Program-made: the position numbers and the translations under genes | Notes under the pieces: model-generated | What the model was told of the DNA's origin: nothing | Seen by the model: the letters and a program-made list of their open reading frames with translations, nothing else | Databases searched by the model: none | Assembly: GCA_903858015.1 (NCBI GenBank) | Contig: CAIOGZ010000042.1 | Coordinates: 1 to 64,000 of the forward strand | Direction of reading: 5' to 3' | From: an uncultured cyanobacterium | GTDB lineage: Bacteria; Cyanobacteriota; Cyanobacteriia; PCC-6307; Cyanobiaceae | Length of the DNA: 64,000 bases | In this document: one piece after another, positions 27,499-35,848 of the stretch | Position numbering within the stretch: position 1 is the stretch's first letter | Layout: each line of letters opens with the position of its first letter

Positions 27499-28380
27499 TC
27501 AAGGGCTGGCCGCCGGGCGGAGATCACGGTTGAGCTTGCCACTCACCAAGCCCTCCAGATCCAGGGCTACCGCCGTAAACCCCAAGTCGCCCAGGGCCTC
27601 CACCAGCTCCTGCCGTAGCGGACCAGCGGCAAGCCGCTGCAGCAGCTGGGGCAACGTCGCAGCGGGCAGTTCAATCCGAGCCGTCTCCCCCTGGCTGCGC
27701 ACCCGAAGCTCCCCAAAGCCCCGCTGCCGCAGCCAGGCTTCAGCGGCCGCCACCCGCTGCAAGCGGGCCGCACTGATCGGTTCGCCGTAGGGGAAGCGCG
27801 AGGCGAGGCAGGGCTGGGCCGGTTTATCCCACCAGGGCAAACCGAGGCAGCGGGAGATCTGCCGCACCCCCTGCTTGCCGATGCCCGCCTCGGCCAAGGG
27901 TGAGATCACGCCCCGCTGCCTGGCGGCCTCAAGACCGGGCCGGTAGTCGCCCAGATCATCATGGTTGACCCCATCGAGCACCACCGCCGCAGCGGCGCTA
28001 TCGGCGACCACAGCCAGCAAAGCGTGGAGTTCACGCTTGCAGGCGTAGCAACGGTCGTGGGGATTGGTGGCATAGGCCGGATCGCTGAGCTCGGCGGTGG
28101 GAACTTCGCGATGCTCCAGGCCAAGCCAGAGCGCCTGGGCTCGGGCCTCCTGCCGCAGGTGGGGCGCTAGGGCTGGGGAGACACCGGTCACCGCCAGGGC
28201 CCTCTCCCCCAGACGGTCCACCGCCAGGGCCGCCACCAGGGCACTGTCGACGCCGCCGGAATAGGCCACCACCACCCGGGGGAAGGCGGCGATCCGCTCG
28301 CACACCGCCCCGTAGGCCGCCTCCAGCTCGGGCGGCAGCGATTCGAGCAGGGTGAAAGGGAAACGGGGTGATGGTGTCAT
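27499..28380 (-). CDS. larE: LarE-like ATP-dependent sacrificial sulfur transferase
   Basis: The 293-residue protein is a PP-loop ATPase: VVAYSGGVDSALVAALAVDR is the ATP pyrophosphatase motif. NPHDRCYACKREL and QPCLASRFPYGEPISA are LarE blocks; the latter contains the cysteine position that donates sulfur in Lactobacillus LarE. LarE builds the nickel-pincer cofactor of lactate racemase, but larB and larC are not next to it, so its acceptor here may differ. Start at ATG 28380; the upstream extension lacks protein character. Confidence 0.88.
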   Translation of the reverse strand: MTPSPRFPFTLLESLPPELEAAYGAVCERIAAFPRVVVAYSGGVDSALVAALAVDRLGERALAVTGVSPALAPHLRQEARAQALWLGLEHREVPTAELSDPAYATNPHDRCYACKRELHALLAVVADSAAAAVVLDGVNHDDLGDYRPGLEAARQRGVISPLAEAGIGKQGVRQISRCLGLPWWDKPAQPCLASRFPYGEPISAARLQRVAAAEAWLRQRGFGELRVRSQGETARIELPAATLPQLLQRLAAGPLRQELVEALGDLGFTAVALDLEGLVSGKLNRDLRPAASP

Positions 28381-28508
28381 GGCCAAGATCCTGGCAAGAA
28401 TCCTGGCCAAGCCAAAGCCGATGGGGCAGCCAAGCAACCGCCGCCCGCCACCGAAAGCCGTGGGTTGCCGGGATCGCCTCAGTAGCATCGGGCTAACACC
28501 GCCCGCCG

Positions 28509-29726
28509 ATGACGCCGCCCCCCAGTCGCACCCAGACGCCCCAACGGGGCACCGGCCGGGGCATCGGCATCCGCACGGCTGCCGGCAGCGATGAACGGGC
28601 CCACGGCCAACTGCACGTTTACGACGGCGATGGCAAAGGCAAGAGCCAGGCCGCCCTGGGGGTGGTGCTGCGCACCATCGGCTTGGGCATCTGTGAACGC
28701 AAGCGCACCCGGGTGCTGCTGCTTCGCTTCCTGAAGGGACCGGGACGCTCCTATGACGAAGACGCCGCGATCGAGGCCCTGCAACAGGGCTTCCCCCACC
28801 TGATCGACCAAGTGCGCACCGGCCGGGGGGAGTACTTCACGGCCGAGCAGGCCAGCCGCTTTGATCGCCAGGAAGCCCAGCGGGGCTGGGATATCGCCAA
28901 GGGTGCCATCGCCAGTGACCTCTATTCGGTGGTGGTGCTCGACGAACTCAACCCGGTGCTCGATCTAGGCCTGCTGGATGTTGCGGAGGTGGTCCAGACC
29001 CTGGCAGCCAAACCGCCGGGCATGGAGGTGATCTGCACGGGTCGTGGCGCACCGCGGCAACTGGTGCAACTGGCCGATCTGCATTCGGAAATGCGCGCCC
29101 ATCGGCGCCAACGCCCGGAGCCCGGTGGCAACGAAGGCCCCAACCCGTACCCAGGGGACCCCCTGGAGCGGGGCCTTGATGGGATTGAGATCTACACCGG
29201 CGAAGGTAAGGGCAAATCCACCAGTGCCCTGGGCAAAGCCCTGCAGGCGATCGGCCGTGGCATCAGCCAGGACAAAAGCCATCGGGTTCTGATTCTGCAG
29301 TGGCTCAAGGGCGGCAGCGGTTACACCGAGGATGCGGCGATCGCAGCCCTGCGCGAAAGCTACCCCCATCTGGTGGATCACCTGCGCTCTGGCCGCGACG
29401 CCATCGTTTGGCGCGGTCAGCAACAACCGATCGACTATGTGGAGGCCGAGCGCGCCTGGGAGATCGCCCGGGCGGCGATCGCCAGTGGCCTCTACAAAAC
29501 GGTGATCCTCGATGAACTCAACCCCACCGTGGATCTAGAACTGCTGCCGGTCGAGCCCATCGTTCAAACCCTGCTGCGCAAACCCACCGAAACCGAGGTG
29601 ATCATCACCGGCCGCTGCAAGAGCCGGCCCGCCTACTTCGACCTGGCCAGCGTGCACTCCGAGATGGTGTGCCACAAGCACTACGCCGAGCGGGGTGTGG
29701 ATCTCAAGCGCGGCGTGGATTATTGA
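28509..29726 (+). CDS. Tandem-domain CobO/BtuR-like adenosyltransferase P-loop protein
   Basis: Two copies of the BtuR/CobO P-loop domain lie in one 405-residue protein. Domain 1 (about 33-200) has LHVYDGDGKGKSQAALGVVL and VVVLDELNPVLDLGLLD. Domain 2 (about 225-400) has IEIYTGEGKGKSTSALGKAL and VILDELNPTVDLELL. Both Walker A and DELNP motifs are intact. Single-domain relatives transfer adenosyl from ATP to cob(I)yrinic acid or cobalamin. A corrinoid role is likely but not shown by context, since no cob genes adjoin it. Confidence 0.8.
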   Translation: MTPPPSRTQTPQRGTGRGIGIRTAAGSDERAHGQLHVYDGDGKGKSQAALGVVLRTIGLGICERKRTRVLLLRFLKGPGRSYDEDAAIEALQQGFPHLIDQVRTGRGEYFTAEQASRFDRQEAQRGWDIAKGAIASDLYSVVVLDELNPVLDLGLLDVAEVVQTLAAKPPGMEVICTGRGAPRQLVQLADLHSEMRAHRRQRPEPGGNEGPNPYPGDPLERGLDGIEIYTGEGKGKSTSALGKALQAIGRGISQDKSHRVLILQWLKGGSGYTEDAAIAALRESYPHLVDHLRSGRDAIVWRGQQQPIDYVEAERAWEIARAAIASGLYKTVILDELNPTVDLELLPVEPIVQTLLRKPTETEVIITGRCKSRPAYFDLASVHSEMVCHKHYAERGVDLKRGVDY

Positions 29727-29760
29727 GGCCTGGATTATTGAGGCCTGGATTATTCAGACC
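29716..29760 (+). repeat. Three 15-bp tandem repeats at the end of the cobO-like gene
   Basis: Units TGGATTATTGAGGCC are at 29716-29730 and 29731-29745, with a degenerate third unit (CAGACC end) to 29760. The first unit contains the TGA stop of the upstream gene, so the duplication produced new 3' flanking DNA. Confidence 0.85.
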
Positions 29761-29842
29761 TATATCAAGGCGCGGTTTCCAATCCGATCGGAGGCTGGAT
29801 CGGCGACTTCGGCATAGCAGCCCGCATCGATTGGAATCGGGA

Positions 29843-30760
29843 TCAGGGTGAATCAGGATCAGTCATTGGAGCCGATGATTGCTGCTGCTCCGCTTTGGTA
29901 TCCATACGAGCAGCGATCGGACTAGTGGGATCGTCGAGTTCATCGACCAAGGCATCAAACTCAAACTCCAGCTCCTGGGTGGCAATGAAACGGCCGATCA
30001 GCAACCCCATCAGCAGGGCCAGATAGAGGGCGCCGCAGAGGCTAAGCAGGATGACAAAGCGCTCACCGAAAGGATTGTGGGGCAGCACATCGCCAAGACC
30101 GAGGCCAGCGAGCACCACGAAACTGAAATAGGTGAGGCGGTCGATCAGCAATTCATGGCGCATCGATAGCCCCAGCTGGAAGCTGCCCGGTACCAACACC
30201 TGCATGGCCGTTGCCACCAAACCGCCGGAGATGCCCAGGTAGACATAGCCCGCTGCGGCTCCGGCCATCACCCGGGCATTGACGCGGGGGACCCGCGCCA
30301 GCAGGCTGACCAACCGTGCCGTGGCCAGCAGCGAGAAGCTCGCCGCCAGCAGCAGCACCACGAATCGAAGGGCCGGGTTGCTCGCCATCTGCGCCACAAC
30401 CACTTGCATCCAGAGCGCCACGATGGCGCCAACCCCAAGCAACCGCTGAACCGTGACCAGGATCCGGGCAGCACGATTGGGGGCCAGCAGGGGTAGGGTC
30501 CGAAGCGACTGCAGGATCAGGACGGTGAACAACAGGGGGAGCAAAACGCGGTAAGGCCCCCCCGGCTCGGCGGTGACCGGCAGCAGCGCCACCGGCAGCA
30601 GCACACTGATCAGCAGGGGCACGAATTGGGACTCCAGGCGCACCAGCCGCCGCTGGAAGCGGCGCTGGTACGCCTGGCGATCCAGCGCCGCTTCCAGCGC
30701 GCCGGATCGGGAGAGGCTGCCGCCAGAGTTACCGCCTGAACCCACCGCGTTCGAGCCCAC
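29843..30760 (-). CDS. Two-pore-type ion channel-like membrane protein
   Basis: The protein has several hydrophobic spans. At its C-terminal end it has an ion-channel pore module: helix, TYFSFVVLAGLGLGDVLPHN as pore helix and filter, then LLSLCGALYLALLMGLLIG as the inner helix. The filter GLGLGD differs from the potassium TVGYGD, so selectivity is uncertain. An acidic tail follows. The open frame extends to 30850 inside moeB; GTG 30760 (or 30745), just after the moeB stop, is a more likely start. It is probably co-transcribed with moeB. Confidence 0.7.
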   Translation of the reverse strand: MGSNAVGSGGNSGGSLSRSGALEAALDRQAYQRRFQRRLVRLESQFVPLLISVLLPVALLPVTAEPGGPYRVLLPLLFTVLILQSLRTLPLLAPNRAARILVTVQRLLGVGAIVALWMQVVVAQMASNPALRFVVLLLAASFSLLATARLVSLLARVPRVNARVMAGAAAGYVYLGISGGLVATAMQVLVPGSFQLGLSMRHELLIDRLTYFSFVVLAGLGLGDVLPHNPFGERFVILLSLCGALYLALLMGLLIGRFIATQELEFEFDALVDELDDPTSPIAARMDTKAEQQQSSAPMTDPDSP

Positions 30761-30770
30761 CGGCAGCGAC

Positions 30771-31943
30771 TCAGTAGCGGGGCACGGAGCTGTCAACCTC
30801 CTGGCTCCAGGCATCGATGCCACCAGCCACATTGATGCCCTCAATGCCATGCCGCTTGAGGGCGATCAGGGCCTTGGCACTACGGCCGCCCAGCTTGCAA
30901 TGCACATAAAGCTGCTTGCCTTCCGCCAGAGCCCTGACCCGCTCCACGGCCGTGCCGTTCTCGATCTGGTCGAGGGGAACCAAAATGGCCGCCGGGATCG
31001 CGGCGATCTCCGCCTCGGGGGGATTGCGCACATCGAGCAGCAGCAGGCCCCTGGGGTCAGCATCGAGCAGGGCCTTGAGCTCGCCGACGCTGATGCTGGG
31101 CACCGCACCGGCCTCCTCCTGGCCGGGGGCCGTGCCGCCCACACCACAAAATTCCTGGTAATCAATCAACTTTTCGATCACTGGACGCACGGGGTTGGGG
31201 CGGAGTTTTAACTCCCGAAATGCCATTTTCAAGGCATCAAACAGCAACAAACGACCGCTCAAGGTGGTGCCGATACCGGTGATGATTTTCACCGCCTCGG
31301 TAGCCTGAATCACACCGATGATGCCGGGCAGCACGCCCACCACGCCCCCCTCAGCACAGGAAGGCACCATGCCTGGCGGTGGCGGTTCGGGAAACAGATC
31401 GCGGTAATTCGGGCTTTCAGGGGTGAGGTTGAACACCGTGGCCTGGCCCTCGAACCGGAAAATCGAGCCATAGACATTGGGTTTACCCAACAGCACGCAG
31501 GCATCATTCACCAGGTAGCGGGTGGGGAAGTTGTCGGTGCCATCGCAGACGAGGTCATAGGGGCGGATGATCTCGAGGGCGTTGTCACTGGTGAGGGCTG
31601 TCTCGTAGAGATCAACCTGGCAGTGGGGATTGATCTCCAGAATCCGGGCCTTGGCCGACTCGATCTTGGGCTTGCCAACCCAACTGGTGCCATGGATCAC
31701 CTGGCGCTGCAGGTTGCTGTGGTCGACCACATCGAAATCGACGATGCCCAAGCGCCCCACCCCGGCGGCCGCCAGGTAGAGAAGCAGGGGCGAACCCAGG
31801 CCGCCGGTGCCCACGCAGAGCACCGAAGCGGCCTTGAGCCGCTTCTGGCCCTCCATCCCAACCTCCGGCAGGATCAGGTGCCGGGCAAAGCGGGCCACCT
31901 CATCGGGGCTGAGCTGGACGCCGCTGGTGTCGGGAGGAAGCAT
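30771..31943 (-). CDS. moeB: MoeB/ThiF-type sulfur-carrier adenylyltransferase with rhodanese domain
   Basis: Residues 1 to about 260 form an E1-like domain that adenylates the C-terminus of MoaD or ThiS: VLCVGTGGLGSPLLLYLAAA (nucleotide loop), VDHSNLQRQVIHG, DGTDNFPTRYLVNDAC and SCAEGGVVGVLPGIIG. Residues about 285-390 are a rhodanese domain with LYVHCKLGGRSAKALIAL (persulfide Cys). This is the MOCS3-like architecture common in cyanobacteria, serving molybdopterin, thiamine or tRNA thiolation. Next to it on the same strand is a JAMM protease, a frequent partner of ubiquitin-like sulfur carriers. Confidence 0.93.
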   Translation of the reverse strand: MLPPDTSGVQLSPDEVARFARHLILPEVGMEGQKRLKAASVLCVGTGGLGSPLLLYLAAAGVGRLGIVDFDVVDHSNLQRQVIHGTSWVGKPKIESAKARILEINPHCQVDLYETALTSDNALEIIRPYDLVCDGTDNFPTRYLVNDACVLLGKPNVYGSIFRFEGQATVFNLTPESPNYRDLFPEPPPPGMVPSCAEGGVVGVLPGIIGVIQATEAVKIITGIGTTLSGRLLLFDALKMAFRELKLRPNPVRPVIEKLIDYQEFCGVGGTAPGQEEAGAVPSISVGELKALLDADPRGLLLLDVRNPPEAEIAAIPAAILVPLDQIENGTAVERVRALAEGKQLYVHCKLGGRSAKALIALKRHGIEGINVAGGIDAWSQEVDSSVPRY

Positions 31944-31985
31944 GGGCGGAACGGTGGAGCGGGGCGCAGCCCTGGGGCGATCGCC

Positions 31986-32492
31986 TCAATCTTCCATTCT
32001 CCACGGCAGCTGCCTGGGCTCCACCCCGCAATCGAGCCACCAGCAGCCCAGCTCGGCGCCAACGGAAGCAGCGCCAACGCAAGCAGCTGCGGCCTGGCCA
32101 ACGCTGCCCCGAATCAGCATCAAGGTGGGTCCGAAGGCAAGGGCGCAATCGGTGGCGGAAGGCTGCGGCCCACTGCTGGGGTGGCTATGGACCGAGCCCA
32201 GCAGCTCCAGGCCATGGCGGCGCGCCCACTTCTGGGCATGGAGCTGCTCGCGGGGATCAATCCGAAAGCGTCGATCCCGCTCGCTTGCCGGTTCCCACAC
32301 ATTGGTGGTGGGCCAAACCTGCCGCACCGACCAGGGCAGCGCCGCCGCCGACCCGGCTGCTCCAGCCTCTGGGCGTCTCCTGCCCAACAGCAGGCCACAG
32401 CCCTCCTCGGGCGCCGCCGCAGCCAGCAGGCGCTCCAGAAGCGTCAGCGCCTGCCGACCAATGCGAATCTCCCCTGGCATCTGTTGGGCCAT
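31986..32492 (-). CDS. JAMM/Mov34-family metallopeptidase (M67)
   Basis: The 168-residue protein has the JAMM metal site: Glu in APEEGCGLLLGRR, then SVHSHPSSGPQPSATD (HxHP plus Ser and Asp). Bacterial members cleave C-terminal extensions of sulfur carriers (as Mec+/QbsD) or deconjugate them. It lies immediately upstream of moeB in the same direction (42-bp gap), which fits processing of a ubiquitin-like sulfur carrier. ATG 32492 is a natural start. Confidence 0.85.
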   Translation of the reverse strand: MAQQMPGEIRIGRQALTLLERLLAAAAPEEGCGLLLGRRRPEAGAAGSAAALPWSVRQVWPTTNVWEPASERDRRFRIDPREQLHAQKWARRHGLELLGSVHSHPSSGPQPSATDCALAFGPTLMLIRGSVGQAAAACVGAASVGAELGCWWLDCGVEPRQLPWRMED

Positions 32493-32534
32493 CCAAGTAC
32501 GTTATGCGCTAACGAGAACCCGTTCCCACCCGCA

Positions 32535-32909
32535 ATGAGTGACTTCAACACCGAAGCCAAGGAAGCGGCCGAAGCCGTTGAGAATGCAGCTGCGGACGCC
32601 GGTTTCGATTTCAACCAGCGCTACGGCGAGGTGATCGGCAAGGTCAACGCAACCCTCGACAAGGTTGATTGGAGCCATCTGGGCAAGATCGGCAAAATCG
32701 CCGGCATCCTGCTGGCCGTAATTGTTGCCCAAATCCTGATCAAAGGTGTGCTCGACACCATCAACTTGCTGCCGATTGTGCCGGGGCTACTGGAACTGCT
32801 TGGCCTTGTCGTTGTGGGCACCTGGAGCTGGGAAAACCTCACCACCAGTGAAAAGCGTGCTGCCGTTCTGGATCGCCTCCAGGGCATCAAAAAGGAATAC
32901 ATCGGTTAA
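32535..32909 (+). CDS. CAAD-domain membrane protein
   Basis: The 124-residue protein has an acidic helical N-terminus, an amphipathic stretch (VDWSHLGKIGKIAGILLAVI) and two membrane helices (ILLAVIVAQILIKGVL and LLPIVPGLLELLGLVVVGT), ending in a cytoplasmic helix with TTSEKRAAVLDRLQGIKKEY. This is the CAAD module first found appended to cyanobacterial aminoacyl-tRNA synthetases and related to thylakoid CURT1 proteins. It probably locates to thylakoid membranes. It is divergent from the JAMM gene, with 42 bases between. Confidence 0.88.
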   Translation: MSDFNTEAKEAAEAVENAAADAGFDFNQRYGEVIGKVNATLDKVDWSHLGKIGKIAGILLAVIVAQILIKGVLDTINLLPIVPGLLELLGLVVVGTWSWENLTTSEKRAAVLDRLQGIKKEYIG

Positions 32910-32974
32910 GCAGGCTTGATTGCCAGCTGGCGAGGGCATTGAGCGCCCCCTACCGTTCCTGAAACCCGTTGTTA

Positions 32975-33003
32975 AGAGCTGACAGCAAAATCGGCTCTTT
33001 TTT
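32975..33003 (+). terminator. Rho-independent terminator after the CAAD gene
   Basis: AGAGCTGA pairs with TCGGCTCT (8 bp with one G-U) around an 8-base loop and is followed by TTTTTT. It lies 65 bases after the stop. Confidence 0.75.
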
Positions 33004-33197
33004 GGTTTGAAGCCTCGGCCCTTGTCTAGGAAAGCTCTGCCCAAAGGCCTTTGACCTGGAAACGCTATGCCCAGCTGGCCAAAATCGCTGCTTCCGGCTA
33101 AAAACCAGCGCCCCATTCGGGCCCTGGCCAGCCAGCACAGTGACCGCCCCAGCCCATTACCAGCTTTTCAGCAGCCCATTGCCAGCTCCTTGGCCGC

Positions 33198-34211
33198 TCA
33201 TGCCCGGGGAGCTGCCAGCAACGCCTGGATCGTGGCCTCGGCGCGGGCGCGATAGCCACCTCCAAACAGATTGGCATGGTTGAGAAGGTGATAGAGGTTG
33301 TAAATACTGCTGCGGAAATCAAATCCGGGCGCCAGCGGCCAGGTGGCTTCATAGCCAGCAAAAAAGGCGGCTGGGAAGCCGCCAAACAGCTGGGCCATGG
33401 CCAGATCCACCTCCCGGTCGCCGCGGTAGACAGCCGGATCGAAGATCACCCCGGCAACGCCGGCGCTGAGGGCGGCGTTGCCGCTCCACAGATCGCCATG
33501 CACCAAGACGGGTTCGGCAGCATGGCCATCGAGCCAGCCGGGCAGGCGTTCCAGCAGCGCGGCGGCACCTGGCAGGGGCCCGCCGGCGCGGGCCTGGCGC
33601 TCGAGCTGCGGAGCCAGGCGCCGCGCACTGAAGAAGCGGCCCCAGCGGCGATCCCAGCCATTGGGCTGGGGAGCCGTACCGATCGCATTGGCGTGGGGCC
33701 AGCCGAACCAACCCGGCCGGTCGCCTGCCGTGCAGACCCGCTCCAGACTGCTGCGATGCAACCGGGCCAGGGCCGCTCCCAGCTCGGCCCAGGCTGCGGC
33801 CGTGCCCGCTGCTGTGAACTGAAGCCAGGGGAGCAGCAGCACGGCACAGCCATCGGCACCCGCGTCGATATGGCCGACTACGTGGCCATCGACATGGCCG
33901 TCGACAAGGCCAAGGTGCAAGGGTTCGGGCACCTGCAGGCCGCTGCCCGCCGCGGCCAGCGCCAGGGCCGCCAGCCCCTCGGCCTCGGCCCGCAGCAGCG
34001 GCAGCGCCGAGGCCCGGTTGGTCTTGGCGAACAACAGCCCCCCCGCCAGCGCCGGCCAGCGCCGCAGCGCCGCCGCATCGGCCGCCACCTCGAGGCGCCA
34101 GGCGCTGTGGATGCAGCCCCCCGCCACCGGACTGGCCGCCAACAGGCGAATACCGAGCTGCTCGGCCAGCCAGGCCGCCGGCAGCGGTGGGGTGGCGCCC
34201 AGCGACGTCAT
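33198..34211 (-). CDS. Fructosamine kinase family protein
   Basis: The 337-residue protein belongs to the fructosamine kinase/APH-like fold: LLFAKTNRASALPLLRAEAE (ATP-binding Lys region), LGAALARLHRSS, GWPHANAIGTAPQPNGWDRR, VLVHGDLWSGNAALSAGVAG (catalytic loop, Asp), and VIFDPAVYRGDREVDLAMAQ (metal-binding DPA). Members phosphorylate glycated amines or ribulosamines, starting protein deglycation. The start is ATG 34211. It is divergent from, and close to, the CrtD-like gene. Confidence 0.92.
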   Translation of the reverse strand: MTSLGATPPLPAAWLAEQLGIRLLAASPVAGGCIHSAWRLEVAADAAALRRWPALAGGLLFAKTNRASALPLLRAEAEGLAALALAAAGSGLQVPEPLHLGLVDGHVDGHVVGHIDAGADGCAVLLLPWLQFTAAGTAAAWAELGAALARLHRSSLERVCTAGDRPGWFGWPHANAIGTAPQPNGWDRRWGRFFSARRLAPQLERQARAGGPLPGAAALLERLPGWLDGHAAEPVLVHGDLWSGNAALSAGVAGVIFDPAVYRGDREVDLAMAQLFGGFPAAFFAGYEATWPLAPGFDFRSSIYNLYHLLNHANLFGGGYRARAEATIQALLAAPRA

Positions 34212-34279
34212 CGGATCGGGGCGAAACGTCTGGGGCCAGCCTGCCGCAGCATCGCCCCGGCAGGCGCCAGCATGGATGG

Positions 34280-35848
34280 ATGCCAAGTGGAGCGCCGAGC
34301 AGCGAACAGGATGTGGTGGTGGTGGGCGCCGGCATTGCCGGACTCACCGCCGCGGCGCTGCTGGCCCGCGAGGGGGTGGCGGTAACGCTGCTGGAGGCCC
34401 ACCACCAGAGTGGCGGCTGCGCCGGCAGTTTCCGCCGCGGCGCCTGGCAGTTCGACGTGGGCGCCACCCAGGTGGCCGGCCTGGAGGCCGGCGGCATCCA
34501 TGCACGCCTGTTCGAGCATCTGGGGGTGGCAGCACCGGCGGCCACCCCCCTCGATCCGGGCTGCGTCGTGGACCTGGGCGATGGTCAAGATCCGGTGCGG
34601 CTGCACCGCGATCCCCAGGCCTGGCGGAGCGAGTGCCGGCGGCAGTTTCCTGGCAGTGAGCGCTTCTGGGACCTGTGTGGGGCGATCCACGCGGCCAGCT
34701 GGGCCTTTGCGGGCCGCGATCCGGTGCTGCCACCACGTTCCGGCTGGGATCTGGGCCAGTTGCTGGCGGCCCTCAGGCCGGCGACTCTGGCCACGGGGCT
34801 GCTCACCGGCGCCAGCATGGCCGACCTGCTGCGGCTAAGCGGCTGCGGCGGCGGCGCCGAGGGGCGGCGCTTGCGCCACTTCCTGGATCTGCAGTTGCGG
34901 CTCTACTCCCAGGAGCCCGCGGACCGCACCGCCGCCCTGTACGGCGCCACGGTGCTGCAGATGGCCCAGGCGCCGCTTGGGCTGTGGCATCTGTGCGGTT
35001 CGATGCAGGCGCTCAGCACGGCGCTGGAGCAGGCCCTGGCAAACCACGGTGGCGAGCTGTTGCTACGGCGGCGGCTGGAACGGCTGCACCCCCCCGAGCA
35101 GCCTGGCGCCCCCTGGCATCTGGAGGGCTCAGGCCCCGGCGCTGCACCGTTCCTGATCGCGGCCCGGGAGGTGGTGCTCAGCCTGCCCCCCCAGACCCTG
35201 CCAACCCTGCTGGGCGATCGCCTACCGGCGGGCTACCGGCGGCGGCTGCAGCGCTTCCCCGACCCCGCCGGCGCCCTGGTGTTGTATGCGGCGGTGCAAC
35301 GGCAGCGGCTGCCGGCGGCTTGCCCCCCCCACCTGCAGCTGGCCTGGAGCGAACCGGGCGCCTTGTTCGTGTCGGTGAGCCGCGAGGGGGATGGGCGGGC
35401 GCCGGCGGGGGAGGCCACGGTGGTGGCCAGTGCGTTCACGGCGGCCCGCCCCTGGAGCACGGCGGCGGAACCGGCCTACCAGGCCAGCAAGGCAAAGGCG
35501 AAGCAAGGGATCGAAGCCGGACTGGAGCAGCTGCTGGGCATCGGCGCCAACGACTGGTTGCACGCCGAGCTAGCCACGCCGCGCAGCTGGGCCGGCTGGA
35601 CCGGCCGCCCCTTCGGTTTTGTGGGCGGCCTCGGCCAGCACCCCAGCCGCTTCGGCCCCTTCGGCCTGGCCAGCCGCAGCCCCCTGCCGGGCCTGTGGCT
35701 CTGCGGCGACAGCATCCATCCCGGCGAAGGCACGGCGGGGGTGAGCCTTTCAGCCCTCACGGCCTGCCGGCAGCTGCTCCAGGGCCGGGGCCAAACCTGG
35801 CGCTGGCGCCTTCACGGTGGCGCCGCCCCAGGCAGCGGCGCGACCTGA
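34280..35848 (+). CDS. crtD: Carotenoid desaturase/isomerase-family flavoprotein, CrtD-like
   Basis: A 522-residue FAD protein of the phytoene desaturase family. DVVVVGAGIAGLTAAALLAR is the dinucleotide fold; HHQSGGCAGSFRRGAWQFDV and VGATQVAGLEAGG follow. Near the end LPGLWLCGDSIHPGEGTAGV and LSALTACRQLLQ form the C-terminal FAD signature. It is closest in my reading to the C-3',4' desaturase CrtD of cyanobacteria rather than CrtISO or CrtP/CrtQ, but the substrate is inferred. ATG 34280 is chosen. The last 37 bases overlap the convergent lipoprotein gene. Confidence 0.75.
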   Translation: MPSGAPSSEQDVVVVGAGIAGLTAAALLAREGVAVTLLEAHHQSGGCAGSFRRGAWQFDVGATQVAGLEAGGIHARLFEHLGVAAPAATPLDPGCVVDLGDGQDPVRLHRDPQAWRSECRRQFPGSERFWDLCGAIHAASWAFAGRDPVLPPRSGWDLGQLLAALRPATLATGLLTGASMADLLRLSGCGGGAEGRRLRHFLDLQLRLYSQEPADRTAALYGATVLQMAQAPLGLWHLCGSMQALSTALEQALANHGGELLLRRRLERLHPPEQPGAPWHLEGSGPGAAPFLIAAREVVLSLPPQTLPTLLGDRLPAGYRRRLQRFPDPAGALVLYAAVQRQRLPAACPPHLQLAWSEPGALFVSVSREGDGRAPAGEATVVASAFTAARPWSTAAEPAYQASKAKAKQGIEAGLEQLLGIGANDWLHAELATPRSWAGWTGRPFGFVGGLGQHPSRFGPFGLASRSPLPGLWLCGDSIHPGEGTAGVSLSALTACRQLLQGRGQTWRWRLHGGAAPGSGAT

